Assembly (NCBI GenBank): GCA_963821815.1
Contig: CAWGFG010000007.1
Location: 1 to 64,000, forward strand
Origin: JASGTU01 sp963821815
GTDB taxonomy: Bacteria > Chloroflexota > Anaerolineae > Caldilineales > Caldilineaceae
Reading direction: 5' to 3'
DNA length: 64,000 nucleotides
Both the position numbers and the translations under genes were made by a program. Position 1 is the stretch's first letter. Every line of letters begins with the position of its first letter. The notes below the pieces were generated by a model that saw only the letters and a list, made by a program, of their open reading frames with translations, had not been told where the DNA came from and ran no database searches. This document shows, in pieces, positions 9,345 to 18,700 of the stretch.

Positions 9345-10402
9345 ACTCTATGCTGATCGGGGTTTGCGCAGTATTAGGACGGTTTCCTACGCTAAGGGTA
9401 TGCACCAGAGGTACGCACTACTGATAATTATGTTTATCAGAATCACATCCTACCCTGAACTTCCGATAATGTGGAACAGGCAAGCAGAAATCAGGCCAAT
9501 TCCGCTTCTGATAATGGAATTCTCTCCCATTTTGGGGCTTAGCGTAGGTTTTTGTCCTTTTGCTCCCAATACGGGGTTCGTTCGGGATACGTGTAATAAG
9601 GTGTAACTTCGACGAGCGAAATGTTGTTGCTCTCCATGATTTAGCGGCTATTTGTGTGAAGTCAATCTGTTTGGCCCTTGGTTTTCCTGAAACACAGGAG
9701 ATAATCATGATTATCTTACCAGGCATGGCGTGACCTCGCCCGATAACCGTGGTTTCATAGCTATTGTCTTCCAAAAAACCGGTAAGATAATTCTTCTCGA
9801 GCTGCAATCGGTGCCATAGAGCTGAGAAATCAACTTTAATCTTACACATTTTTACACGTATCCCGACCGGCCCCTATAAGAATGACCGAGATTAACCCAT
9901 CCGAATCCACTTTCGCGAAGTCTCGGAATATGTGCGGTATTTTTGTGGCCTTCGGGATTTGCCGCTCGAGAACATAAATTCGCCCTCTACGGAAATACAA
10001 TGCACTGGCGCTTCCGAACACTGCCGTTTTTCGAAGTGCAATCAATCGCTTACATATAAAACCACCTCTTGTTTAGCCCTTAAGTTACACCTGCCTCAAA
10101 ACCGCATTCGAATACCTATGTTGCCAATCGCGAAGTGAAATGATTCTTTCGAACTTTTGGTGATCATTCCGCTGGCCTCGGTCAATCGGGTAAACAGAAG
10201 GCCAAATCAACCGGTTTGAGGTGCTTGAAACGGCAAGAATACGGCCGATACAAGTTCGATGTGTCTCGCCATTCGCTTCTTGCTGCATATTACGAATACG
10301 GATCATCAAAATGCCGAAAGAGCCCATTTCATTCCGCATTTGACAGCCTCTCGTCTACCAATCGTAGAAAGCTGTTGGTTGGACAGGCTATGCCGATGGT
10401 CA
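9345..10402. other. No gene; holds a MITE-like element
   Basis: About 1.06 kb between vapC and the minus-strand rep locus. Reading frames here lack start signals and family motifs. The only clear structure is the inverted-repeat element at 9573-9874, which contains the perfect 16-bp palindrome GATAATCATGATTATC at about 9702-9717. The rest shows nothing I can name. Confidence 0.5.
9573..9874. mobile_element. MITE-like element, 302 bp
   Basis: Two inverted repeats of about 34 bp bound a non-coding core. Left (9573-9606) starts GGGGTTCGTTCGGGATACG; the complement of the right (9841-9874) starts GGGGCCGGTCGGGATACG. They share a perfect 14-mer CGGGATACGTGTAA and then GTGTAA, with one gap. GGGG ends and this repeat length resemble Tn3-derived miniature elements. 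No clear target duplication is visible (AATAC left, TATAA right). The element is small, non-autonomous and does not match the ends of the Tn3 copy at 4162. Confidence 0.45.
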
Positions 10403-11137
10403 TCAAGTCTGAACAGCTCCGTGCTTTATCTCAAGTACTTGCAACTCCACCGATCCGTCCGCAACCTGGCTTAACACCCTCTCAAACACCTTCGCAGTCC
10501 CGGGATGCTGCAGTCGACGCCAGGTCGCCTCGCTCCACGCACCTAGCAGCACTTTCCCGTCGCACACATTCAACATTTCAAGATCCGGGATGAGCGAGTT
10601 GATGTCCGGCGTGGCGATGTACTTGAGCTCGGTCTTGGCCCGCTCCCACAGCGCCAGGTCATCGGCAGTCGTCCCTTGCTCCCTCCGCAAAGCGTCCACG
10701 CGCGCCTCTTGCTCCGCCAGTATCTCCCGTTGCTGTGCCTTGCTGCGCTTCTCGGCCGCCGCCGTGGTCTTTTCTTCCGCTTCCAGCCGCTCTTCCTCCG
10801 CAGCCGCCTGCCGTTCGCGATCCTCCGGGCTAATATAGCCGTCCGGAGCGCCGTAATCCTCCTCGATAGCCCGTCGCAGCCAGCCGTTCGGCTTCTGCAC
10901 TTTGTCGGGCGCCTCCGCAACAAGATAATCTACATAGGAGATCTTCTGCAGCACCCGTTCCTGACTGTAGCGAGACGCCAATCGTTGCGCCACTTTTTGA
11001 GATATGCCGTGGTCAAGTAAAGCAACAACAACATCGCTCTTCGGGCCGAAATCGTCGCCACTGTTGTTGTTGTTTTCTACGCGCGCAGAGGCGCTTGTTA
11101 ATTGGGTATTGTTTATTTGTTGTTGTTCGGGTGACAA
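10403..11137 (-). CDS. Rep-like protein, C-terminal half (split gene)
   Basis: A 244-residue protein matching the C-terminal half of the rep gene at 21634. Shared segments are 'DVVVAL-HGI', 'WLRRAIEE-Y--PDG', a charged coiled coil rich in Glu/Lys/Arg, and 'W--LQHPGT-K--ER-LSQ'. The frame opens at TTG 11137 and overlaps the upstream HTH ORF by 25 bases in the -1 frame. It may be translated by coupling, by re-initiation, or be one part of a gene broken by a frameshift; no classic slippery heptamer is seen in the overlap. A role in replication initiation is inferred from the paralogue and its surroundings. Confidence 0.6.
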   Translation of the reverse strand: MSPEQQQINNTQLTSASARVENNNNSGDDFGPKSDVVVALLDHGISQKVAQRLASRYSQERVLQKISYVDYLVAEAPDKVQKPNGWLRRAIEEDYGAPDGYISPEDRERQAAAEEERLEAEEKTTAAAEKRSKAQQREILAEQEARVDALRREQGTTADDLALWERAKTELKYIATPDINSLIPDLEMLNVCDGKVLLGAWSEATWRRLQHPGTAKVFERVLSQVADGSVELQVLEIKHGAVQT

Positions 11138-11751
11138 ATTGTCATACCCCCTGAAGCGTCTGTATCGACACCCATATCGGCATCATTGTCGGCCTCTTTT
11201 GTGACTTCTTTTCGGGCTTTGAGCTTGATCTTTGGAGGCCGGCGTTTTTTCTCCATTTGTTGCAGCGCCAGTTCACACCGTTCCAGCAATTCCACATGTT
11301 TCTTCTGCAGAATTCTAGGCAACTGGGCAAGCTGAGAATCTGCGAGGAGGCCAGGCGTCATATTCACATGGAAGACATAGCGCATTTTGGGGCCTTCACT
11401 CTGCACCTCGGCCACGACGAGCTTGTTCTCCTGCAGGATTTCGATGAGACCCGGGTAGCGATACTCTTTGCCCTTCACGACGGTGACCCAGCCGGTAATG
11501 ACGCGGCGTTGTTTCACGCCCAGAATGTTCAGCAGCAGGTTGATGGAGGGATAGCAGGTGGCGTTGCCTTCGTGGCAGAAGCTGCGCAGCACTTCGTAGA
11601 GGCCCCAGGAGTCGTTGCCCACCAGCGCACGCCAATAGGTGCTCTCGTAGTTGGTGAGGATCTGATACCCGACCATCTTCGGGTCGGTGACATATCCCTG
11701 GACGGAGAAGGGAATATCCTGCGTTTGTAGCAGTTGCTGGGTAGCAACCAT
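11113..11751 (-). CDS. Replication initiator-like HTH protein (split gene)
   Basis: A 212-residue protein with an N-terminal winged-helix region ('WGLYEVLRSFCHEGNATCYP', 'SINLLLNILGVKQRRVITGW') comparable to the start of the rep gene at 21634, which suggests HTH_36/DnaD-like initiators. The ATG at 11751 follows ACAGGG and GAGAGGG. The C-terminus is basic and Lys-rich. It is followed by the C-terminal Rep half at 11137. The palindrome TGACAATTTGTCA (11131-11143) lies in the overlap, at the same place where the paralogue carries its iterons. Start at 11796 is possible but has no binding site. Confidence 0.6.
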   Translation of the reverse strand: MVATQQLLQTQDIPFSVQGYVTDPKMVGYQILTNYESTYWRALVGNDSWGLYEVLRSFCHEGNATCYPSINLLLNILGVKQRRVITGWVTVVKGKEYRYPGLIEILQENKLVVAEVQSEGPKMRYVFHVNMTPGLLADSQLAQLPRILQKKHVELLERCELALQQMEKKRRPPKIKLKARKEVTKEADNDADMGVDTDASGGMTICHPNNNK

Positions 11752-11863
11752 AGCCCTGTACCCTCTCAGCGCTTTACGACAATGAAAGAGGGCCACGCTG
11801 TAGGATTGACGTGCGCGGCAAGCTGCTACAGTAGGTTTTCTATTTCTGGTTGAGAGATATCGC

Positions 11864-11892
11864 TTGACAACACCGGGAAAGTGGTGTAGCCT
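11864..11892 (+). promoter_or_regulatory. Promoter for antisense RNA over rep leader
   Basis: TTGACA (11864-11869), a 17-bp spacer and TAGCCT (11887-11892) read on the plus strand, against the direction of the rep genes. The same arrangement, TTGACA-N17-TAATCT, occurs at the same place in the other rep locus. Confidence 0.55.
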
Positions 11893-11898
11893 ATGGCC

Positions 11899-11968
11899 AG
11901 AAATAAAGAACTGTAGCGAGCCCGCCTTCCTTCAGCCGCCAAGCATCCACGGAAGCGGGTCGCTCTTT
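11899..11968 (+). ncRNA. Candidate copy-control antisense RNA (rep locus 1)
   Basis: A predicted RNA of about 70 nt, antisense to the leader of the minus-strand rep gene. It starts about 7 bases after the TAGCCT box and ends in a hairpin at 11915-11964 whose arms AGCGA-CCCGC-TTCC and GGAA-GCGGG-TCGCT pair over 14 bp with two bulges, followed by CTCTTTGT. The loop carries GCCGCCAAGCA (11935-11945), identical to the loop of the candidate at 21403. Antisense RNAs that limit plasmid copy number have this form. That it is expressed and regulates rep is inference. Confidence 0.5.
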
Positions 11969-12013
11969 GTATTCAGTTCATTTGTTTAGCACGGTGATGA
12001 TATGGAGCGTCGT

Positions 12014-12232
12014 TTAGCGCGCCTGTCGGGCCGGACTCCCTCCAGACTCTTTCAAATTCTCCACAATCCACATACGTGCTAAGGTGCTCGGTCCTATTCC
12101 GATGGAGCGCGCCCGCTTACGCAGCAGGTTATACATACCAGGCGTGAGTCGCACGGATATTCCTTCGGAGAGTTCTTCCTCGATAAATGTTTCATCGAGG
12201 ACATCGCTTCTGAACAGGGTCTGTTGAGCCAT
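12014..12232 (-). CDS. Small ribbon-helix-helix-like protein
   Basis: A 72-residue protein; the segment 'ISVRLTPGMYNLLRKRARSI' followed by 'GIGPSTLARMWIVENLKES' fits a ribbon-helix-helix DNA-binding fold (CopG/Arc-like). AAGGAAGG lies about nine bases before the ATG at 12232. It is encoded upstream of, and in the same direction as, rep locus 1, as brnA is for rep locus 2. It could be a copy-number repressor or an antitoxin without a toxin; no toxin partner is visible. Confidence 0.6.
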   Translation of the reverse strand: MAQQTLFRSDVLDETFIEEELSEGISVRLTPGMYNLLRKRARSIGIGPSTLARMWIVENLKESGGSPARQAR

Positions 12233-12655
12233 TCCTACACCTTCCTTCAGCCCCTTGGGGACGGCTGGAGCATGTTCAGTTTACGTGTAACGGACCGAGA
12301 TGCTGCTGTTCTGTACTGCTAAGTCACCATCGGGACACTTTTGCAATATATAGCAACTCAACGCGTGATATTGTAGTACATGAGTTTACGAAGGTCAAGC
12401 AGAAAGATCGAGAGAGAACCGTGCGGAGCCACCCGCGGCAGAGGGGCTGACATACCCCAATAAGTCAGGCAGGACGTTGTCTGGCACGCTCTCGCACCGC
12501 GTCATCCGCCAGCCGGCGCGCCTTATCTTTTGGCATGGTGATTTATTGTCAATGCCGAAAGATCCGATTTACACCCGGCGCTGACAGCAGGTTCAACGGA
12601 ACAGCTAAACTTCATGGTATCATGATACAATTTCCTTTCGAAAAAAGGAGCAAAT
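12233..12655. other. Intergenic; only an operator-like palindrome seen
   Basis: No gene is recognised between the RHH gene and the RraA fragment. The right end carries the palindrome GTATCATGATAC and AAAAAAGGAG just before the GTG at 12656. The missing N-terminal half of RraA is not found here in any frame. Confidence 0.45.
12617..12628. promoter_or_regulatory. Palindromic operator candidate
   Basis: GTATCATGATAC is a perfect 12-bp palindrome 27 bases upstream of the GTG at 12656. Size and position resemble operators of GntR/FCD regulators that control small-acid catabolic genes. No regulator gene is present nearby, so the assignment is tentative. Confidence 0.4.
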
Positions 12656-12952
12656 GTGGGACAGCTACTTCGCGGACGCACCATGTTCGCCGGGCGGCAG
12701 GTGGATGTTGAGGTCCAGACGCCCATTGGTGTGGGCGGCGCTCAGGTGCGCCCTGGCGATATGGTCATGTGTGATGACGACGGCGTCGTGGTCGTGCCGC
12801 AAGAAATCGCCGAGGAGGTGGCGGTCCATGCCCGTGCGATTCTGCTGGCCGATATGCGCGGACGACGCGCTTTCTACGAAACACTGGGGCGGGAAATCGA
12901 CGAGACGGTAGATGTAGAGTTGGTCGAGAAGTATTTCAGCCAGTTTGAGTAA
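12656..12952 (+). pseudogene. RraA-like aldolase family, C-terminal fragment
   Basis: The 98-residue frame matches only the C-terminal half of RraA-like / 4-hydroxy-4-methyl-2-oxoglutarate aldolase proteins, which are usually about 200 residues or more. The key match is 'PIGVGGAQVRPGDMVMCDD' followed by 'DGVVVVPQEIAEEV'. The N-terminal half, with the substrate-binding Arg and metal site, is missing. A ribosome binding site (AAGGAG) precedes GTG 12656, so a short product may still be made. It reads as an internal deletion of a gene that once stood first in the CoA-transferase/lyase cluster. Confidence 0.7.
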
Positions 12953-13176
12953 TGGGCCAGCGCCGAGAGTAGGGTCCGATGGGTTGAAGAATACCGACTC
13001 CAGGTGGCCAGTCGGTTTCGGGCCCTTCTCTATGTCGACAAACACCAATTCACCTTCGTGGGGATACGCAGACTCCTTGCCTATCCCTGTCTAAAATTCG
13101 TACCAAAGCGTATATAGAACTCATTGTTTTATACAAACTCTTGAACTGACCCATGACCCGGTAGGAAGCGACTAGT

Positions 13177-14373
13177 ATGGCAGATGATAGGATAGCCAAT
13201 AGTGCTGAAACTCGCATGAATCCGCTGGACGGTGTGCGGGTCGTCGACCTTTCGCGCCTAGTAGCGGGCAACATGGTCTCGCACATGCTGGCAGACTATG
13301 GCGCCGATGTTATAAAAATAGAGCGGCCTGGAGTAGGAGACGACCTGCGCAACTGGCGCGAGGAAGGCGTGGAGATCTTCTGGAAAGCTTATTCGCGCAA
13401 CAAGCGCAGTGTCGCCTGGGACTTGAAGAGCAAGGAGGACAAGACCAAGTTGATCCAGCTCGTGAAGACAGCCGACGTCTTCATCGAAAACTTTGTGCCC
13501 GGTAAGCTTGAAGAGTTTGGACTGGGTCCGGACGTACTCCTGGAGGCAAATCCGAAGCTGATCATCGTGCGCGTATCCGGTTGGGGGCAGACGGGCCCAT
13601 ACCGTGAGAGGCCCGGTTTTGGCACGCTCATCGAAGGCATGTCGGGCTACGCGCATCTCAACGGCTTTCCAGACAAGCCGCCGGCGCTGCCGCCGCTGGC
13701 TACCGCCGACATGATCGCCGGTCTGTATGGCGCCTACGCAGTAATGGTTGCACTGCGCCATGTGGAGATGCAGGAAGGTGCTGGTCAGGTCATCGACCTG
13801 TCGCTCTTTGACGCCATGTTCTCGTTCGTCGCTTCAGAGGCAGTCAAATATCGTGTCTCGGGTCAAGTGAGCATGCGGGCTGGCAACCAGGCGCCGCACA
13901 CCGCGCCGCGCAACGTCTATCGTTGTGGGGACGGCAAGTTCATCGCGCTTTCCGCCTCCATGCAGCGCATGTGCGAGACGCTATTCAAGGCTATGGACCG
14001 TCCCGAGCTCATCGACGATCCCAGATTTTGCACCAATGAAGAGCGGGTCAAGCACAGGGATGAGCTGGATGAAATCATCGAGGCGTTCATGATGGAGCGC
14101 AGCCTAGAGGAGAATCTGCGTCACTTCGAGGCGGCTAATGTGACAGTCGGCCCGGTTCTAGCCATGGACGACTTGTTGAGTCATCCATACTTGGAGGGGC
14201 GCCAGGTCGTAACCGAGTTCGCCGATGCCGATGTGGAATCTATTCCTGCGCACACGCCGGTGCCGCGGCTCAGTGCTACGCCGGGTATGCTCAACACGCC
14301 AGCCCCCGTGCTGGGCGCGCATACAGAAGAAGTTGAAGCCGAACTGAATCAGGGGAAGAAACGCTCACGATGA
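13177..14373 (+). CDS. Family III (CaiB/BaiF) CoA-transferase
   Basis: A 398-residue soluble CoA-transferase that moves CoA between carboxylic acids. Family features are 'LDGVRVVDLSRLVAGNM', 'LADYGADVIKIERPG', 'NFVPGKLEEFGLG' and 'SGWGQTGPYRERPGFG'. The catalytic Asp that forms the acyl-anhydride is Asp178 in 'ATADMIAGLYGAY'. AGGAAG lies eight bases before ATG 13177. It overlaps the CitE-like lyase by four bases, so the two probably act in sequence: activation of a dicarboxylic or hydroxy acid to its CoA ester, then cleavage. The actual acid is not evident. Confidence 0.92.
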   Translation: MADDRIANSAETRMNPLDGVRVVDLSRLVAGNMVSHMLADYGADVIKIERPGVGDDLRNWREEGVEIFWKAYSRNKRSVAWDLKSKEDKTKLIQLVKTADVFIENFVPGKLEEFGLGPDVLLEANPKLIIVRVSGWGQTGPYRERPGFGTLIEGMSGYAHLNGFPDKPPALPPLATADMIAGLYGAYAVMVALRHVEMQEGAGQVIDLSLFDAMFSFVASEAVKYRVSGQVSMRAGNQAPHTAPRNVYRCGDGKFIALSASMQRMCETLFKAMDRPELIDDPRFCTNEERVKHRDELDEIIEAFMMERSLEENLRHFEAANVTVGPVLAMDDLLSHPYLEGRQVVTEFADADVESIPAHTPVPRLSATPGMLNTPAPVLGAHTEEVEAELNQGKKRSR

Positions 14374-15266
14374 ATCCTGTGAAGATGAATGAACCCAAAT
14401 TGCTACGTTCGTTGCTCTTTGTACCTGCCACCAGCGAAAAATTTCTGCAGAGCTCCATCCGTCGCGGCGCAGACGCCGTGCAGATCGACCTGGAGGACGC
14501 CATCGCCGCCAGCGAAAAAGAGGCGGCGCGTGAGGCCGCTCCTGGGGCTATCGAGTGGCTGCGTGGCAAGTGTCCCTACATCGTGGCGCGCATCAATGGA
14601 CCGCTGCGATTGGCGGTGCGCGATCTGGAAGCTGTCGTCGTGCCGGGTCTGCAGGCGATTACCATCCCGAAGGTTCCGAATGCAGCTTTCCTGCAGCTTA
14701 TGGATGAGACCATCGGGGAGTTGGAAATTGAGCGAGGCTTGCCGGAAGGCGGCATCCGTCTCATCGCCATGATCGAGACGGCCGAGGGCATGACCAACGT
14801 CAATGAGATTGCGGCTGCCACGCCTCGCCTGGTCGCCATCATCATCGGACCGGAGGATCTGTCGGCGTCGCTGGGCTGCCAGGCTACGCCTGATGCCTTG
14901 TACGTGCCCTGTATGCAACTATTGATAGCGGCGCGCAAGGCGGGAATTATTCCCCTGGGTTTCGCCGGCTCCATCGGCCTGTATGATGACCTGGAGACAT
15001 ACACTGCTTGGATCAAGCGGGCTGCAGAGCTCGGTTTTGAAGGGACCTTCTGCATCCATCCCAACCAGGTGACCGTCTGCAACGAGTTCTTTCTGCCGTC
15101 GGCGGATGAGATCGCCAAGGCGCACCATATCGTCGAACAGTATGAGCAGTTCAAGAGGCAAGGAGTGGGCGTCTTCGTGGTGGACGGGCGCATGGTGGAC
15201 GCACCGGTCGTGGACAGGGCGCGCGCAGTAGTCGCCAAGGCCAAGGCGGTTGAGTTCAGCCAGTAG
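14370..15266 (+). CDS. HpcH/HpaI-type CoA-ester lyase (CitE-like)
   Basis: A 298-residue TIM-barrel lyase of the CitE / malyl-CoA / citramalyl-CoA lyase family. Visible are 'RSLLFVPATSEKFLQSSIRR', the metal-binding region 'AVQIDLEDAIAASEKEAAR', 'MIETAEGMTNVNEI' and 'GFEGTFCIHPNQV'. Mg2+-dependent retro-Claisen cleavage of a 3-hydroxyacyl-CoA is expected. The start overlaps the CoA-transferase stop (ATGA). CoA-transferase plus CitE-like lyase is the layout used for citramalate/itaconate-type acids; that substrate is inference. No terminator with a T-run is visible after 15266. Confidence 0.9.
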   Translation: MNPVKMNEPKLLRSLLFVPATSEKFLQSSIRRGADAVQIDLEDAIAASEKEAAREAAPGAIEWLRGKCPYIVARINGPLRLAVRDLEAVVVPGLQAITIPKVPNAAFLQLMDETIGELEIERGLPEGGIRLIAMIETAEGMTNVNEIAAATPRLVAIIIGPEDLSASLGCQATPDALYVPCMQLLIAARKAGIIPLGFAGSIGLYDDLETYTAWIKRAAELGFEGTFCIHPNQVTVCNEFFLPSADEIAKAHHIVEQYEQFKRQGVGVFVVDGRMVDAPVVDRARAVVAKAKAVEFSQ

Positions 15267-15723
15267 TTTCCTGTTGCCCAGGCTGATTGCGATGCTGCGC
15301 TCGACAAGTGCGGGAGAGGATCATCGTTTTCAAAAAACAGAGCGCCTGTGGATAGAACCACCGATGGGTAGTCCCATCGTACTCGCACTGGGAGAGTCCC
15401 GTTATCTACTCTCCCAGCCAACATCACTAACCCTCCCGCTTAATATAGAATCTGCGAGATGTTCATCTTCGGGGGGTATGTCTACGCCTAATGCCTCGCC
15501 CTGACGGGACGTGCGCCGCGAATTCCTATCATTGACCTGTCGGCACTCCCAATCGTTCCTGGGTACCAGCGAGAATCGCGCGTCAATATACGTCGCTTTG
15601 CCCTATGGCGACCCCCAAAGCTGGAATCTACTCTTCCGTATTGGGGGCGTCCAGCTTTAGGGGGCCGCTACAGTCTCACGGCGCGCGGTGAAAACACGCG
15701 GGTTTGACCCTGCGAATTGGCGC
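15267..15723. other. Intergenic between convergent genes; interlocking repeats
   Basis: No gene is recognised. Two inverted repeats interlock: CCCCCAA (15612-15618) with TTGGGGG (15641-15647), and AAAGCTGG (15617-15624) with CCAGCTTT (15651-15658). The order arm1-arm2-arm1'-arm2' would allow an H-type pseudoknot or two alternative hairpins. It could act as a bidirectional terminator, but there is no T-run. Confidence 0.4.
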
Positions 15724-18700
15724 CTACCTCAACACGGCAGGCAGGTAGAGTTCAATTATCGATGTCGACACAGCCCCGACCGTGATCGGGAACGTGGCGC
15801 TGCCCAAGCCGCCCTCGTTGTCCGTCACCGTCACAGTGACGGTATACTTGCCGCTGGCGGCATACGTGTGTAACCGGTTGCCTAGACTACCCGTCGCCAA
15901 GGCGCTAAACGTATCTGTCGGCCCAGCACCCCAATCGACGGTTACATCCCATGAGGCGCCTGGACTAGAGTCGGTAAAGCTACCCAGGCCGAAAGATTTA
16001 GGAGTGCCCGCAATGGCATATTGACCAGCGGGCGCCGTCACTTGTGGCGGGGTATTGCCTGCACACGTAGCCGGTCCGCGCAAGGATTGTGCACCCTGAT
16101 CGTTGTATGCCTCAACAGCGTAACAGTAGACCTGGTCGTGCTCCACCATCGTATCGGAGAAGCTGGGTACGGCACTTTCGCCTGCGAGCGTCCAGGGACC
16201 GGTAGGTGCATCTGCGCGCAGGATTCGATAACCTGTCACAAACTCACCGGCATTGCCGGACCAGACCATGTCCAACGCACCGGCGAACTCCGGATTCTCG
16301 CCCACTAACTTTACGCGGCTAGGGGGGCTAAGGCTGCCCAGGTTGAGCTTGGCGGCGTCGTTGGCTGTGGTGATATTCTCGCCGCTGGTAACCAGTTCGG
16401 CATACAGTGGCAGCTTCCCTCCTGCGTCCAGCGACAGGGGAACGACAATCGGAAAGATTAGCGATGCGGTCGCGTTGAAGTCCAACGGATCGGGCACGGC
16501 CTGGGAACCCAATGGCTCGCCCGCGGCCGACTGCCCGCGGTAGAGGTTCACCGTCACGTCACTTGTCGGCATACGACCCACGTTACGCACGGTCACGGAA
16601 ATATTAATGGTTGCGCCTGGCGCGGGCGAGTGTGCTGTGACTTGCAGCGGATCCAACGCCGGGTCCGCGGCATCTTCCAGGGTGAGGAAGATAACTGGGT
16701 TAGCGCCAGCCTGCAGCGTGCCCACTTGCGTGGTAGCCAGCGCTTGCACAGACGACAGCGGGTCGTCCCCTGTCGCCGCGGCCGCCTGGCTGCTCACCGC
16801 CAGCGCTGAATGCAACACCACTGCCCGGCTGTTGACCGGGTTGATAGCGATGGACGACAGCCATTGCTGGTTGGGCGCATCCGTCAGATAGAGCGGTGGC
16901 GTACTCGGTTCCACATCCGTGAAACGGCTCAGGCTGATCTGTCCCAGTGCCCCGCGACTGGTTTGGTCGTCGAAGCGGCGGAATACCAGCAGCGATTCAT
17001 CTGAGATATGCTCCAAGTCTGGCTGCTCGGCATAGATCGAATTCCCGCTCGCATCCTGCATGCGATTCCTCGACCAATCACCGTTGATATAGAGAGCGGT
17101 CCAGAGTTGGCCGTTGGTACCCAATACGCCCACCTCACCGTCGGGTGTAGGTTCACGCACAAGGAAAGCCGCCTGCAGGCCGGAGGATGACACGGTTATC
17201 GTGGGCGAATCGATGCGCGCAGGCAGCGAATCGGTATTTAAGAACTGCCAATCACCGTTATTGCCATAGGCTACAGCCAGATGCCGGTCGTCACCGGTCC
17301 TCAGATCGGCGTCGAGATCGTATACCCATGCAACATAGGCATAGCCGAATTCATCGATGGCGACGGCGACATCGTTGTTGAGCACTACGTTTTCCAGGCC
17401 TGCGGCAGGGTAACCGAGCAGCGCAGGTGCGCCAAATAGCTGTGTGTTCGGGTCATAGGTAGAAACGGCGATGCGCTGGTCACCTCGTGTACTAGCGTCA
17501 CCGTCGAGATCAGTGGTCCAGGCCAAGACTGCGCCAAGATCCGTAGCCGCAGCCTCAGCCAGTCCGTCGGGCCGGCTGTCGTTGGTCAAGCGAATGGGCG
17601 TGCCCCAGCCGTCGCTCCACAACGCATAGAAGATCTCTTGATGACGCATGTGTGCTGCAGGATCCTCGTCACCCAGGGCTGCAGCTTCTGCCGCCGTGAG
17701 CGTGTTCTCCGTCCATGCCACCATGGGGGTATGATTTGCCCCGACAAAGGCAACGGTCGGGCTCTGGGAACTGTGCATCGGGTTACTTAACGCGACGGGA
17801 TCGCTCCATACACCCGTGTTCCCGTCCTGAATGCGGGCCATGATCTGAACTTGCGGCGTTGCGCCCTCCGCCGTCGTATTCTCTACATACGCAGACAGCA
17901 TACGACCATCTAACGACGCTGCCACCACGGGCGAACGGAAGACATCGGGTAAAGGGGGATCGCTCACGTCACTTGCTGCGACATTTCCGGATGCGGTAGC
18001 GCCCTGACAGCCGCGGCCAAAATCCGTGAGGTTCTTCGTTGTACGTGTTTTGACCAGTCCCCAAAGGGCCGAAGACCAAAAGACGAGATAGAGCCTTCCA
18101 CCCACATAGGGGTCATCGAAGTATACATCCGGCGTACCTGACAAAACGACACGCAGCGGCACAGCGGCACAGATTTCGCCTCCCAACCCGCCGCCGCCTT
18201 CGACCACGCCCAAGAGGATATCGGCGCTCAACCCCACTTCAACGCCGAGACCGCCAACACCCGTAAGCGTGGAGTCCACGGCAGGCGACAACGGGCGCAC
18301 TTCTCCCTCCAAGTATAGACCGACGCCGAAGTTGAGCCCGCCTGAGACATAGGCGTTGACAATGCCGAAATAGGTGAATATCAGAATCTTCGCGAAGGGG
18401 ACCGAGATGATGTCCTTCTGATAGAGTTCCAGGGGACCATAAGGGATGGCTACGTGGGAAGGATTGCGGATGTCGAACTGCACGAGACCAAGACCAGGCG
18501 GCGTGATGTTCTCGCGCAACTGGCCCGGGGGCAGGATGGGCAGGCTCAGTAGCACGGCGTCAGCAAAGACTTCGGTCAGAAAGATACGCGCCTTGCCCTC
18601 CAAGTCGAAAGATCCCTTCACGTAAACACCGGTATTGAAGTCATTCCTGATTTCACCCAAGAAGGGCACTGTCCCCAACGGATAATGGGCAGGCAGCAGA

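Noticed and set aside
11107..11137. Programmed -1 frameshift joining the two rep halves
   Set aside because: The overlap has no X-XXY-YYZ slippery heptamer and no clear stimulatory structure; re-initiation or decay is more likely.
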